From Lactobacillus kimbladii (GTDB lineage: Bacteria > Bacillota > Bacilli > Lactobacillales > Lactobacillaceae), in the NCBI RefSeq assembly GCF_014323605.1, contig NZ_SCMB01000004.1, positions 182,847 to 246,846 of the forward strand: DNA of 64,000 nt, read 5' to 3'. The first letter of the stretch is position 1, and every line of letters starts with the position of its first letter. The position numbers were made by a program, and so were the translations under genes. This document shows positions 42,524 through 52,247 of the stretch, one piece after another. Below the pieces are notes generated by a model, which saw only the letters and a program-made list of their open reading frames with translations, did not search any database and was not told where the DNA came from.

Positions 42524-43609
42524 ATGGATAACAATAAATTTGTTGAAGTGAAAAACCTGCGGAAAGTTTATGACAATGGTCATGAAGCAATTAAAAACGT
42601 TAGTTTTTCGGTTAAAAAGGGAGATTTAGTTTGCTTGCTAGGGCCATCTGGTTGTGGCAAGACAACAATTTTAAATATATTGGCCGGCTTACTTAATCCC
42701 ACAGAGGGCGATATTATCTTTAACGGTAAGTCGGTGGTTAAAGTAGCACCTAAGGACCGCCATATTGGCTACGTTTTTCAAAACTATGCATTATATCCTC
42801 ATATGACAGTTTTGCAAAACGTCATGTTTCCGCTAATTGTTGGTGCTAACAAAAAGCCTAAAGCAGAAGCCAAAAAAATTGCCACTAAATACATGGAGTT
42901 GACACAGATTACAGAGCTGGCTGATCAAAAGCCGGGTAATTTATCTGGTGGTCAGCAGCAACGTGTAGCAATTGCCCGTGCTTTGGTGCAAGAACCCCAA
43001 ATTCTGCTAATGGATGAGCCATTAAGCAATTTGGATGCTAGATTGCGCCTGAAAATTCGTGAAGAAATAAGGTCACTTGTAAAAACTGTAGGGATTACGA
43101 CCCTCTTTGTAACCCACGACCAAGAAGAAGCGTTGTCTATTGGTGATAAGATTATTTTGTTCAATGATGGCATTATTCAACAAGATGATTTAGGACAAAA
43201 CTTTTACTTGGAACCAAATAATTACTTTGTAGCCAACTTCGTTGGCAATCCGGTAATTGATAATTTTAAAGTAACAAAAACTGCAAATGAATTAAAGTCA
43301 AGCCAATTTACGATAAATCTTGCCGATCTGGAGCAGTCACGTTTTAAACGGGAAATACCAGACGGTGAGTATGTCTTATCTGTTCGACCCGAAAATATTG
43401 TTCCTGATCCTAATGGCCTGTTTGAGACTACGGTAGACGATATTGAACTAATTGGACGTGAACGTATTTTAAAATTTACATTTGATAATGAGCAAGTGCG
43501 TTCCCTAATTAATCTCGAAACTCCAATTAAACGAGGCGATCAAGTTAAACTTAAAATGCGATTTAATCGGGTATTTCTATTTACCCCTGAAGGAGAGCGA
43601 GTTTACTAA
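42524..43609 (+). CDS. ABC sugar/glycerophosphate importer ATPase (UgpC/MsmK-like)
   Basis: 361 aa. ABC domain (about 1-235) with Walker A GPSGCGKTT, Q-loop VFQNYALYPHMTV, signature LSGGQQQRVAIARAL, Walker B LLMDEPLSNLDARLR and switch His in FVTHDQEEAL; then a C-terminal OB-type regulatory domain (VLSVRPENIVPDP) found in MalK/UgpC ATPases. First gene of a six-gene cluster; its stop overlaps the next ATG (TAATG). The ribosome site is weak. Confidence 0.9.
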   Translation: MDNNKFVEVKNLRKVYDNGHEAIKNVSFSVKKGDLVCLLGPSGCGKTTILNILAGLLNPTEGDIIFNGKSVVKVAPKDRHIGYVFQNYALYPHMTVLQNVMFPLIVGANKKPKAEAKKIATKYMELTQITELADQKPGNLSGGQQQRVAIARALVQEPQILLMDEPLSNLDARLRLKIREEIRSLVKTVGITTLFVTHDQEEALSIGDKIILFNDGIIQQDDLGQNFYLEPNNYFVANFVGNPVIDNFKVTKTANELKSSQFTINLADLEQSRFKREIPDGEYVLSVRPENIVPDPNGLFETTVDDIELIGRERILKFTFDNEQVRSLINLETPIKRGDQVKLKMRFNRVFLFTPEGERVY

Positions 43610-44475
43610 TGAAGACAAATCAAAAAAAGGCTTGGCTTTTTTTAGCGCCAACTATCATCTTTGTCACCTTATTTAGTATTTACCCTATTTTGCGTGCATT
43701 TAGCATGAGTTTTCAGGGTGGTTCCTTAATTGACTTACACTGGAATGGTTTTAGCAATTATCAGTATATTTTTAACGACCCAGAATTTTGGCTGGCCATT
43801 AAAAATACAGTGCTATATGCTGTTATTTCTGTACCAGTGGGTCTAGCAATTTCAATCATGCTGGCATGGATTATTTTTGACAAGGTTAAGCATAAGTCCT
43901 TCTTTGAAACCACGTTTTTTATGCCTTATGTCACCTCGACAATTGCCATTGGGATTGTCTTTCGTTATATTTTTAACGGTGATTACGGTATGTTAAACTT
44001 CGTGCTCAGGTGTCTGCATTTACCGGCTCCTGACTGGATTGACGATCCGGCAATGTCTTTAACTACGATTATTATTTTCGGAATCTGGTCATCTTTAGCA
44101 TTTAATATTGTTATATTAATGGGCGCGCTGCGTAATATTGATCCTAATTTTTATACTATTGCTGACATGTTTGGCGCCAGCGGTCGCGATAAGTTTTGGC
44201 GCATTACTATGCCAGAGCTTGTTCCTACTATTGCCTTTTTGCTAACAATGAATGTGATCGGGGCTTTTAAAATTTATACTTCGGTTTATGCACTTTTCAA
44301 CGGGCAAGCCGGAGTGGGCAATTCAGGAACAACCGCAGTGTTCTACATTTACAATAAGTTCCAAATCGTCGGCACTCCCGGAGTTGCGATGGCTGCAACC
44401 GTAATTTTGTTCCTGATTATTTTATTTGCGACATTCTTGCAACGGAAAATGATGAAAAAGATAGGAGAAAATTAA
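43609..44475 (+). CDS. ABC importer permease, UgpA-like
   Basis: 288 aa with six predicted helices; N-terminal LFLAPTIIFVTLFSIYPI and the EAA loop (ADMFGASGRDKFWRITMPEL, near residue 190) through which the ATPase acts. Families of this type import sugars or glycerol-3-phosphate. It overlaps the ATPase stop by 1 nt and is followed directly by the second permease, with which it should form a heterodimer. Confidence 0.9.
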   Translation: MKTNQKKAWLFLAPTIIFVTLFSIYPILRAFSMSFQGGSLIDLHWNGFSNYQYIFNDPEFWLAIKNTVLYAVISVPVGLAISIMLAWIIFDKVKHKSFFETTFFMPYVTSTIAIGIVFRYIFNGDYGMLNFVLRCLHLPAPDWIDDPAMSLTTIIIFGIWSSLAFNIVILMGALRNIDPNFYTIADMFGASGRDKFWRITMPELVPTIAFLLTMNVIGAFKIYTSVYALFNGQAGVGNSGTTAVFYIYNKFQIVGTPGVAMAATVILFLIILFATFLQRKMMKKIGEN

Positions 44476-45300
44476 ATGAAACGAATTCGTTTAGGAGTCT
44501 TATTCAGCTACATTATCTTATTTATCTTTGCCGTTATTACCGTTTTTCCTTTCATTTATATGATTTTGGGCGGCTTAATGAGTTTCCAGGAAACCACCTC
44601 GATCCCGCCGACACTAATTCCGCATCATTTTGAGTGGTCTAACTACGCCAAAGTATTCGCTCGTGCTCCATTTGCTCGCTACTTTTTCAACACGGTTTTA
44701 ACAGCTAGCGTCACCACGATTGTCAGTCTGTTTAACTCACTACTTGGTGCTTTTGCCATGGTCAACTTGCGTTTTAAGGGTAAAGGCTTAATCCAAATGG
44801 TGCTTTTGTCATTATTAATGGTACCTGGTGAAGCAATTATTTTTACTAACTACAATACGATTGCACATATGGGCCTGCTTAATACTTATGTGGGGCTGGT
44901 TTTGCCATTCTTGACTTCGATTTTCTACATGTATTATTTACAAAGTTATTTCGGTTCAATCTCAGATACGATTTACAAAGCAGCTATGATCGATGGTGCC
45001 AGTGATTGGGACTACATCTGGAAAATCTTAGTGCCAATGTCAAAAGGCGGCTTGTTTACAGTTGGTCTTTTAAGTTTCATCTCTGGCTGGAATTCATTTC
45101 TCTGGCCATTACTGGTTACAAATGAAGATACCATGCGTTTGCTGAATAATGGTTTGTCTGCCTTTGCCTCTGATGCAGGTAGTGAAACGCAATTGCAACT
45201 GGCTGCTGCGACCCTAACTGTCTTGCCGATTTTAATTTTGTACTTAATCTTTAGAAAACAGATTATCAAGGGGGTGGTGCGCAATGACCTTAAAGGCTAA
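44476..45300 (+). CDS. ABC importer permease, UgpE-like
   Basis: 274 aa, six helices, MalG-type permease. The EAA loop reads KAAMIDGASDWDYIWKIL near residue 165. It starts 1 nt after the UgpA-like stop, with AGGAG inside the end of that gene. Its 3' end overlaps the next gene (metallo-hydrolase) by 17 bp, so the four genes 42.5-46.6 kb form one translationally linked unit. Confidence 0.9.
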   Translation: MKRIRLGVLFSYIILFIFAVITVFPFIYMILGGLMSFQETTSIPPTLIPHHFEWSNYAKVFARAPFARYFFNTVLTASVTTIVSLFNSLLGAFAMVNLRFKGKGLIQMVLLSLLMVPGEAIIFTNYNTIAHMGLLNTYVGLVLPFLTSIFYMYYLQSYFGSISDTIYKAAMIDGASDWDYIWKILVPMSKGGLFTVGLLSFISGWNSFLWPLLVTNEDTMRLLNNGLSAFASDAGSETQLQLAAATLTVLPILILYLIFRKQIIKGVVRNDLKG

Positions 45301-46579
45301 AACCACTATCACCTTTTACAACGGCTTAAATACCATTGGCGGACCCATGATTGAGGTGGCATATCACAAATCGCACGTTTTGTTTGATTTGGGTGAAGTT
45401 TATCGACCTGAGCTCAATTTGCCTGATGAAAAGTATCAAACTTTAGTCGAAAACCAGCTAATTGGGGATGTACCAAACTTTTATGATCCCGAATTAACTG
45501 GTAAAGCAATTGATCATGGACATTGGGAATATGCGGCAGCTTATATGTCCCACCTGCACCTTGATCACAGCAAGGCCATGAATTTCTTGGCCCCAGAAAT
45601 ACCTTTGTATGCAGGGCCAATAACAGCTAAGCTGCTGCCTGCTTTAAATGAAAAAGGAGACTTTTTGCTACCTGCTGCCGGACATGAAACGAACTATACC
45701 CGCCCAATTATTGCAGCCGAGTATCAAAAACCAATAAAAGTAGGCGATATTACGATGACAGTGTGGCCCAGTGACCACGATGCTTATGGTGCAACTGGTC
45801 TGATAGTTAAAACACCAGATTTGGCAGTTGCCTATACCGGTGATATTCGTCTGCACGGTTATCATCCTGACTGGGTTAAAAAATTTCTGGCAGCAGCTAA
45901 AGACTGTGATGTTTTAATTACTGAAGCAACCGGCTTTTCTTGGCCGGAAGAAAAGCATGAGGAAAATAGCGCAGAATTTACCGGTCCAAAAAATGAAAAT
46001 GAATTGACTGCTAAATTTGTGCAACTGCAAGAGCAAAATCCTAAGCGGCAAATCACTTTTAACACATATCCGACCAATGTTGAGCGGCTATTGCGTGTTA
46101 TTTCTGATTCGCCACGCTGTGTGATTTTGCATGCTGCAAGAGCTCACTTGCTCAAAGAAAGCATTAATCAGGATTTTCCTTATTATTACTTGCCAGGGGA
46201 GCAAAAATTCGCTGATCTAAAGCCAGAACTGGCAGTTTCTTATGAAGAGCTGTTAAATGATGATCACGAATTCCTTTGGCAGGCAGTTGCTGATTTCGAC
46301 CACTTGCAAAAAGGTGGTTTGTATCTTCACTCTAATGCAGAGCCATTAGGAGATTTTGACCCAGCATACAAGCCTTTTATGCAAAGGCTTGCTGAGCAAA
46401 ATATTGAAGTTCAGGCGTTGCGTTGTTCTGGTCACGCTGACGAGCAAGAACTAAAACAAATTATTGCTTGGGTTCAACCACCAACACTAATTCCCGTGCA
46501 CACATTGCATCCGGAGCTGGTGGAAAACCCTTATGGAAACAGGATTTTACCAAAGCGCAATCAAACAATTGCGTTTTGA
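45284..46579 (+). CDS. Metallo-beta-lactamase-fold hydrolase, RNase J-like
   Basis: 431 aa. The MBL metal motif HLHLDHS is near residue 89-95, with a further ligand in AYTGDIRLHG near residue 190, and a late HTLHPE. The order of motifs resembles RNase J/beta-CASP proteins, but the protein is shorter than RNase J (about 550-600 aa) and the family is usually annotated only as MBL-fold hydrolase. It lies inside the Ugp-type importer operon and overlaps the permease gene, so a role in processing the imported (phospho)ester is possible; that is inference. RNase-type activity is the alternative. Confidence 0.75.
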   Translation: MTLKAKTTITFYNGLNTIGGPMIEVAYHKSHVLFDLGEVYRPELNLPDEKYQTLVENQLIGDVPNFYDPELTGKAIDHGHWEYAAAYMSHLHLDHSKAMNFLAPEIPLYAGPITAKLLPALNEKGDFLLPAAGHETNYTRPIIAAEYQKPIKVGDITMTVWPSDHDAYGATGLIVKTPDLAVAYTGDIRLHGYHPDWVKKFLAAAKDCDVLITEATGFSWPEEKHEENSAEFTGPKNENELTAKFVQLQEQNPKRQITFNTYPTNVERLLRVISDSPRCVILHAARAHLLKESINQDFPYYYLPGEQKFADLKPELAVSYEELLNDDHEFLWQAVADFDHLQKGGLYLHSNAEPLGDFDPAYKPFMQRLAEQNIEVQALRCSGHADEQELKQIIAWVQPPTLIPVHTLHPELVENPYGNRILPKRNQTIAF

Positions 46580-46628
46580 TTAATCAAAAAATGTTGTTTA
46601 GTTTTTATATTTGGGAGGTTTTAACCAA

Positions 46629-47939
46629 ATGAAGTTTAGTAAAAAGTTGGCCGCTGCGTTTGCTATTGGCTTAACTCTTGTTGGTACTGCAGCTTGTTCA
46701 AATGGCGGAAGCAATTCTAATTCTTCCTCATCTTCAAGTTCAGAGAAAATTGCTAAAGTCAAGAAGACAACCAATATTGTCTTTTGGCATGGTATGCCAG
46801 GTGTGCAACAAGCTACATTAAAGAAGTTGACACGTGAATTTGAAAGCAAATATCCTAAGATCAAAGTTAAATTGGAAAGTCAGGGAGCTTATAACGACTT
46901 ACAAGCTAAAATCAATTCAACTTTGCAGTCACCTAACAACTTGCCCACCATTACTCAGGCCTATCCTGACTGGCTCTTTAATGCTGCCAACAAAAACATG
47001 CTGGTTGATTTAACGCCATACATTAATAGTAAAGAAGTTGGCTGGGGCAGCAGCAAGGCCTCAGATATTAAATCTACACTTCTTGATGGTGCTAAGATTA
47101 ATGGTAAACAATATGGTATTCCTTTCAACAAATCAATCGAAGTTTTGACCTATAATGCAGATTTATTAAAGAAATACGGTATTAAAAAAGCACCTGCAAC
47201 AATGGATGAACTGAAGAAAGATTCACAAATCATTTATAAAAAGAGTAATCATAAAGTTGTAGGTGCTGGTTTTGACTCATTATCAAACTACTATACTTTA
47301 GGCATGAAGAACGAAGGCGTTGACTTCTCAAGTAAAATTGACTTTGCCGGCGACACTTCAAAGAAGGTTATTAATTTTTACGCAGATGGAATCAAAGATG
47401 GTTACTTCAGAGTAGCTGGTTCAGAACACTATCTGTCTGGTCCATTTGCTAACCAAAAGGTAGCAATGTACATTGGTACTTCGGCTGGTGAAGGCTTTGT
47501 TAAACAAGGTGTAGGCAATAAGTTTACTTATGATGTTGCTCCTCGTCCTGGTAAATACACCATGTCACAAGGTACTGACATTTACATGTTTAAGCATGCT
47601 TCAGCTGACCAAAAATCTGCAGCATTTACTTACATTAAGTTCTTGACTTCAAAAGCAAGTCAACTTGAATGGGCAAATGCTACTGGTTACATTCCTGTTA
47701 ACCAGAGTGCTGCTGATTCTGCTGAATACAAAGAAACTAAAAAGCTTAAATTGCCAGCCAAACTTGAAGATGCAATGGCAAACTTATACAGTGTGCCAAT
47801 TATCAAAAATGCTGGTGCTGCATACGGCAATTTAAATCCAATTATGCAAAACATTTTAGCTGCTGCACAAAAGAAGCAAAATGTTGACAATGCAATTAAA
47901 ACAGGTAAAACAAAATTTGATGCTGCTTGGAAACAATAA
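46629..47939 (+). CDS. Sugar/glycerophosphate-binding lipoprotein, UgpB-like (copy 1)
   Basis: 436 aa: signal peptide with lipobox GTAACS near residue 23, a Ser-rich linker, and a type-1 extracellular solute-binding fold (NIVFWHGMPGVQQATLKKL; GIPFNKSIEVLTYN; ATMDELKK; MSQGTDIYMF). The ATG at 46629 has GGGAGG upstream; the frame opens 18 nt earlier at a TTG. It follows the MBL gene by 49 bp and is the natural partner of the Ugp-type permeases. Confidence 0.9.
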   Translation: MKFSKKLAAAFAIGLTLVGTAACSNGGSNSNSSSSSSSEKIAKVKKTTNIVFWHGMPGVQQATLKKLTREFESKYPKIKVKLESQGAYNDLQAKINSTLQSPNNLPTITQAYPDWLFNAANKNMLVDLTPYINSKEVGWGSSKASDIKSTLLDGAKINGKQYGIPFNKSIEVLTYNADLLKKYGIKKAPATMDELKKDSQIIYKKSNHKVVGAGFDSLSNYYTLGMKNEGVDFSSKIDFAGDTSKKVINFYADGIKDGYFRVAGSEHYLSGPFANQKVAMYIGTSAGEGFVKQGVGNKFTYDVAPRPGKYTMSQGTDIYMFKHASADQKSAAFTYIKFLTSKASQLEWANATGYIPVNQSAADSAEYKETKKLKLPAKLEDAMANLYSVPIIKNAGAAYGNLNPIMQNILAAAQKKQNVDNAIKTGKTKFDAAWKQ

Positions 47940-47963
47940 AAACTAAATAGCAATTTTTATCAT

Positions 47964-47994
47964 AGAGCTTGTCTTAGTAGGCAAGCTCTTTTTA
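47964..47994 (+). terminator. terminator between the two binding-protein genes
   Basis: Stem AGAGCTTG / CAAGCTCT with a 10-nt loop and a T run. Confidence 0.88.
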
Positions 47995-48204
47995 TATTTA
48001 AAATGGAACAAAATAAAGACTTTCTGAAAAATGTTCGGAATAAAGCGAACTATAAAATCAAATAAAGTAAAATATACAAATAAAGCCGAATTTTTGTATC
48101 TAAATTTGTTGTAATCTTACATTATTTGCTATACAATAAATGAGTATTAATGCTCAAACTATCACTATTGAGCACTTAAAAAATTTTGGAGGAAAAACAA
48201 TATT

Positions 48205-49506
48205 ATGAATTTCGGTAAAAAGCTGGCAGCTGTTGCGGCAGCCGGCTTGGCATTAATTGGAACTGCAGCTTGTTCAAAAAGTGGCAGTTCATCATCCTCA
48301 AGTTCTAAAATACCAAAGGTAACTCAAAAAACTACCGTCGTTTTTTGGCATGGCATGCAGGGCTCTCAGGAAAAAACACTGAAAAGTTTAGCGCAGGATT
48401 TTGAAAATAAAAATCCTAAAATAAAAATCAAACTTGAACAACAAGGTGATTACGATAACTTGCAGTCAAAAATCACATCGACTCTGCAGTCACCTAAAAA
48501 TTTACCGACAATCACTCAGGCCTACCCGGGTTGGCTTGAAAGTGCTGCTAAAAATAAGATGTTGGTTGACCTTAAACCATACATTAATGATAAAAATGTA
48601 GGTTGGGGCAGTGTTGCAGCATCTGGTATTAAGGAAGACATGCTAAATGGTGCGCAAATTAAGGGCACCCAATACGGTATTCCTTTTAACAAGTCAATTG
48701 AAGTTTTAATTTATAACCCAAAGATGTTTAAGGAATATGGCATTACCAAAGTTCCTGCAACAATGGCTGAGGTTAAGAAGGCTGCACAGACTATTTACCA
48801 AAAGAGTAACCATCAAGTAGTTGGTGCAGGCTTTGATGATCTTGATAACTACTACGTTTTGGGTATGAAGAACCAGGGTGAAAACTTCTCCAGTAAAATT
48901 GACTTTACTGGTGCTAAATCCAGAAAGTTGCTCAATTACTTTATCAACGGGGAAAAAGCGGGTTACTTTAGAATGCCAGGTTCTGATAAATACTTGTACA
49001 TTCCGTTTACTAACAAAAAATTGGCAATGTTTGTTACATCTTCATCAACTGAAACATGGATCAAACAGGCAGCCAAGAAAGGCTTCAATTATGAAGTTGC
49101 AGCTCGGCCAAGCAAATACACTATGTCGCAAGGTACCGACATTTATATGTTCAGCCATGCCAGTGCGATGCAGAAAGCTGCTGCTTTCAAATTTATGAAA
49201 TATCTTTCTTCTAAAGATAGTCAAATTAAGTGGGCTAAAGAAACCGGCTATATCCCGGTTAGTGAAAGTGCCACAAAGTCTGACGAATATAAGTCGAATA
49301 AAGACTTTAAGCTACCAGCAAAATTAGAAGACATACTTAATGCCAACTCACTTTACAGTGTTCCTGTCATCAAGGACTCTAGTGCTACATTTAGTCAATT
49401 AACCCCAATTATGCAATCAATCTTATCAGCTGCACAAAAGAACCGGAATGTTGAAAAAGCAATTACTACTGGTAAAAATAAATTTGATGCAGCTTGGAAA
49501 CAATAG
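48205..49506 (+). CDS. Sugar/glycerophosphate-binding lipoprotein, UgpB-like (copy 2)
   Basis: 433 aa, with lipobox GTAACS and the same fold and motifs as copy 1 (VVFWHGMQGSQEKTLKSL; GIPFNKSIEVLIYN; MSQGTDIYMFSHA). The two are clearly paralogues by tandem duplication and differ most in the segments lining the presumed ligand cleft. It is separated by a terminator and 210 bp with a likely promoter (TTGTTG... TATACAAT near 48108-48138), so it can be expressed on its own. GGAGG precedes the ATG. Confidence 0.9.
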   Translation: MNFGKKLAAVAAAGLALIGTAACSKSGSSSSSSSKIPKVTQKTTVVFWHGMQGSQEKTLKSLAQDFENKNPKIKIKLEQQGDYDNLQSKITSTLQSPKNLPTITQAYPGWLESAAKNKMLVDLKPYINDKNVGWGSVAASGIKEDMLNGAQIKGTQYGIPFNKSIEVLIYNPKMFKEYGITKVPATMAEVKKAAQTIYQKSNHQVVGAGFDDLDNYYVLGMKNQGENFSSKIDFTGAKSRKLLNYFINGEKAGYFRMPGSDKYLYIPFTNKKLAMFVTSSSTETWIKQAAKKGFNYEVAARPSKYTMSQGTDIYMFSHASAMQKAAAFKFMKYLSSKDSQIKWAKETGYIPVSESATKSDEYKSNKDFKLPAKLEDILNANSLYSVPVIKDSSATFSQLTPIMQSILSAAQKNRNVEKAITTGKNKFDAAWKQ

Positions 49507-49530
49507 AAAAGTGATAAAAAATTTAAAAAA

Positions 49531-49551
49531 CAGGCTTAGGCCTGTTTTTTT
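49531..49551 (+). terminator. terminator of the Ugp-type cluster
   Basis: Stem CAGGC / GCCTG with a 4-nt loop, A run before and seven T after. Confidence 0.8.
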
Positions 49552-49642
49552 ATTTGTCGTTTTTCTCTTCAATGTTAAGATAATAATGGCATAACAAAGC
49601 TGGTGGCAGCACTAGCTAAATATAGTGGCCAGGGGTGAAAAC

Positions 49643-50560
49643 GTGATCAAAGAACAAAAGTTTCCAGTAGAAACTAATTATAAATGGTATGATATCAGCA
49701 ATTTGAGTGAAGAAGACAGTAATAAGCTGCAAATAGATTTTCATTTTACTCCTGACATGATTACCTATATTTCAGACCGACATGAACGACCCCACTATGA
49801 TTATGATACGCATACACATATCAACTTGCTAGTTTATGATGTGCCTATTTGGCCTACTAAAACTATCAAACATTTTACGGCTCACCCAGTAACTTTTTTA
49901 ATATCGGGGGAAAACATCTTTACTTTTCATACTCAATCGACCAGCTATGTGTTTGATGAGTTTAATGACACGGCTACAAGACGAGAACTATCCCTGGCGC
50001 AAGATGTTACTGAATTATTAATGAAATTTTTACTGTATTCTTCACAGTATTTTCAACGAGCTGTTACTCAGCTTGATGCAGAACGCAATAGTTTAGACCA
50101 AAAGCTTTCCGGTGACATTAATAACAAGGACTTAGTTGAACTGTCAAATATTGAAAAAAGTCTAGTATATTTGTCTAGCTCAATTCAAACTAACCTAATG
50201 ATGCTGCACAGTTTAAAAATGTCTCAGTTGAACTTTACCAAGCCGGGGCGTGAACGTCTTGATGATGTCTTAATTGAGTCAAACCAATCGGCAGAAATGG
50301 TGAAAATTTCACAGCAGGTTACGCAAACATTGTCAGCAACTTCAAATAATATGATGAACAACAATTTGAACGATACGATGAAGTTTTTAACTGTCTGGTC
50401 TTTGGTTTTAACTATTCCTACTATTCTAACCGGTTTTTACGGTATGAACGTCAGTCTTCCGGTTGGCCACAGCTCGTCTGACTGGATTGCTATCATAGTG
50501 GTGACAGTCTTTTTAATGGTTTGGTTGATTGTTTTAATGAAACGACATCATTTCTTTTAA
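49643..50560 (+). CDS. CorA-family magnesium (divalent cation) transporter
   Basis: About 305 aa: a long cytoplasmic part with a coiled-coil stretch (about 110-240), then two C-terminal membrane helices with the signature YGMN between helix 1 and the outside loop (LTGFYGMNVSLPVG). This is the CorA/MIT layout. GTG at 49643 has AGGGG 8 nt upstream; the frame opens at a GTG at 49625. The next gene follows by 14 bp and may be cotranscribed. Confidence 0.88.
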   Translation: MIKEQKFPVETNYKWYDISNLSEEDSNKLQIDFHFTPDMITYISDRHERPHYDYDTHTHINLLVYDVPIWPTKTIKHFTAHPVTFLISGENIFTFHTQSTSYVFDEFNDTATRRELSLAQDVTELLMKFLLYSSQYFQRAVTQLDAERNSLDQKLSGDINNKDLVELSNIEKSLVYLSSSIQTNLMMLHSLKMSQLNFTKPGRERLDDVLIESNQSAEMVKISQQVTQTLSATSNNMMNNNLNDTMKFLTVWSLVLTIPTILTGFYGMNVSLPVGHSSSDWIAIIVVTVFLMVWLIVLMKRHHFF

Positions 50561-50574
50561 ACTGAGGCAAGTAA

Positions 50575-51498
50575 ATGAAAAATAAAGTTTTGATAGGCTC
50601 ACTAATCACGGCACTTATTGCTTTTATGCTTTATTCTGTCAATCTTAAAAAAGTAGAAAACAGCAGCCTGAAAATTGTCGGTCAAGGACAGGAACAGATT
50701 GTCAAAAATAAAAAGGAAAAAAATTCTGTCCGTGAACCAAAAGTTGCGACCGTGGAATATCCCAATCACATTAAAATTGCTTCCGGCAGTGAGCAAAAAT
50801 GGGCAGAAAAAATTGTACAGGTGATGGGGAAGGATCAGAGCTATCAAGTTTGTGTTCAAGACCTGAATAACAATAAATATGCGCGTGTTTCTAATACCAG
50901 TCAACGACACGGAGTAAATACTAGTAGTCGTTTATTTCTACTTATTGCTTTAACTTACCAAGAACAACATGGGAAGTCTGTTTCCAAAAAGGCAATCAAG
51001 ATCAAAAAAGCAGATCACGTTAAAGGTGAAAAGGTGCTTCAAAAAGGAATTGCGTATAATGCAGCTTATTTGAAGCAGCTGATGATGCAAGGTGACAAGA
51101 CTGCAGCCAACGCTTTGTTGCGCACAGTTAAGCCTGCAAAAGTCAACTCAATTATCAGGAGAACTGGCGCTGAAGATACCGCCATTAAAGGAAAACTTTC
51201 AGCTAAACCAGCAGCTTATACTACTGCAAATGATTTGAATAAAATTATGGTGAGTCTATACCATGACCAGATTTTAAGCAGACAATATTCCAATCAAGTT
51301 TTAGGAGCACTGAACGCTAACAAAACTAAGCCCAAGATTATCCGTAATAGCAAGGGTTTAATTTATGCTATTGGGGATAGTAAAGCCAATGTTGCACTTG
51401 TCCAGTCTAATGGTAATGCCTATTGCGTCAGCGTCTGGGGTAATAATGACCATGATTTTGTTAAACTAGGTAAGGCAGTCAACAGCTTTTTTAAATAA
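50575..51498 (+). CDS. Beta-lactamase-fold protein, serine active site apparently lost
   Basis: 307 aa: N-terminal signal anchor (residues 1-24), a charged linker, and a class A beta-lactamase/serine-hydrolase fold. The loop that is SDNTAAN in active enzymes reads GDKTAANALL (near residue 183). The SxxK site is expected in NTSSRLFLL, where no Lys follows the Ser by three residues, and no KTG is seen near the C-terminus (GDSKANVAL instead). It is therefore probably a non-catalytic cell-surface protein. Function not known. Confidence 0.7.
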   Translation: MKNKVLIGSLITALIAFMLYSVNLKKVENSSLKIVGQGQEQIVKNKKEKNSVREPKVATVEYPNHIKIASGSEQKWAEKIVQVMGKDQSYQVCVQDLNNNKYARVSNTSQRHGVNTSSRLFLLIALTYQEQHGKSVSKKAIKIKKADHVKGEKVLQKGIAYNAAYLKQLMMQGDKTAANALLRTVKPAKVNSIIRRTGAEDTAIKGKLSAKPAAYTTANDLNKIMVSLYHDQILSRQYSNQVLGALNANKTKPKIIRNSKGLIYAIGDSKANVALVQSNGNAYCVSVWGNNDHDFVKLGKAVNSFFK

Positions 51499-51534
51499 CA
51501 TTTTTGACGTATACTTTAACAAATCTTAAATTTT

Positions 51535-51570
51535 AAGCCCTAATAAAAAGTCACTTTGAGGGCTTTTTTA
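51535..51570 (+). terminator. terminator after the beta-lactamase-fold gene
   Basis: Stem AAGCCCT / AGGGCTT with a 17-nt loop and six T. Confidence 0.75.
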
Positions 51571-51659
51571 TTAATTTAAAATAATTTACAGCATGTAGAT
51601 TGTATTCTTCATATTGTAATGATATATTATTCAGTATGCTGTCAAAAGGAGGGGTGAAA

Positions 51660-52247
51660 TTGGTTAAAAGAAGAAGCCTTGATTTAGATAAGGTGATTGC
51701 GAAGGCGACGGAGCTGATTGGACGAAAGGGACTTTCCGCGACCACTCTGCCGAACCTAGCCAAAGAGTTAGGCGTTCGTTCACAGTCACTTTACCATTAT
51801 GTTTCAGGTCGAAAGCAACTGCTGTCGCTTGTCGGTGCAAGCAGAATTAAAATTTTAGGTAAAAAATTAGTTGATAATTTGATCGGAATTTCAGGTGAAG
51901 AGGCTTTACTTAAGTTTGCGGATATCGTGCGTAATTTTATTTTGGACGATCCTGCATTAATTAGTATTCTCTATCACTTGAATGAATACCAAAAAGACGA
52001 TGCTATTACTCAAGAAATTTTAAAGATAATAGCTTTGGCTGACAAACTAAATTTGAAAAGTGACAGCACGGTTTCGCTCCATTCCTTAATTGGGGCAGTA
52101 CTAGGATACGTTTTTTTAGATGTGTCTGATTCTTTTACAGAAGAAACTAGTGAAGAGGCTGACCAAGGCTATCATGAATTAATTATTCAATTGGTTCAGC
52201 CTAAGAAATTATTGCCAAAAAAGAGAAAGGAAAATAAGAGTGCATAA
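51660..52247 (+). CDS. TetR-family transcriptional regulator
   Basis: About 195 aa: N-terminal HTH (ATTLPNLAKELGVRSQSLYHYV, near residues 22-43, is the recognition region split around LGV), then an all-helical effector domain. I chose the TTG at 51660 because AGGAGG lies 7 nt upstream; ATG at 51636 and GTG at 51654 are less suitable. It overlaps the MMPL transporter gene by 8 bp, so it most likely regulates that operon in response to a substrate of the pump. Confidence 0.88.
   Translation: MVKRRSLDLDKVIAKATELIGRKGLSATTLPNLAKELGVRSQSLYHYVSGRKQLLSLVGASRIKILGKKLVDNLIGISGEEALLKFADIVRNFILDDPALISILYHLNEYQKDDAITQEILKIIALADKLNLKSDSTVSLHSLIGAVLGYVFLDVSDSFTEETSEEADQGYHELIIQLVQPKKLLPKKRKENKSA

Noticed and set aside
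48878..49198. 106-aa frame inside binding-protein copy 2
   Set aside because: Out-of-frame shadow without a ribosome site.
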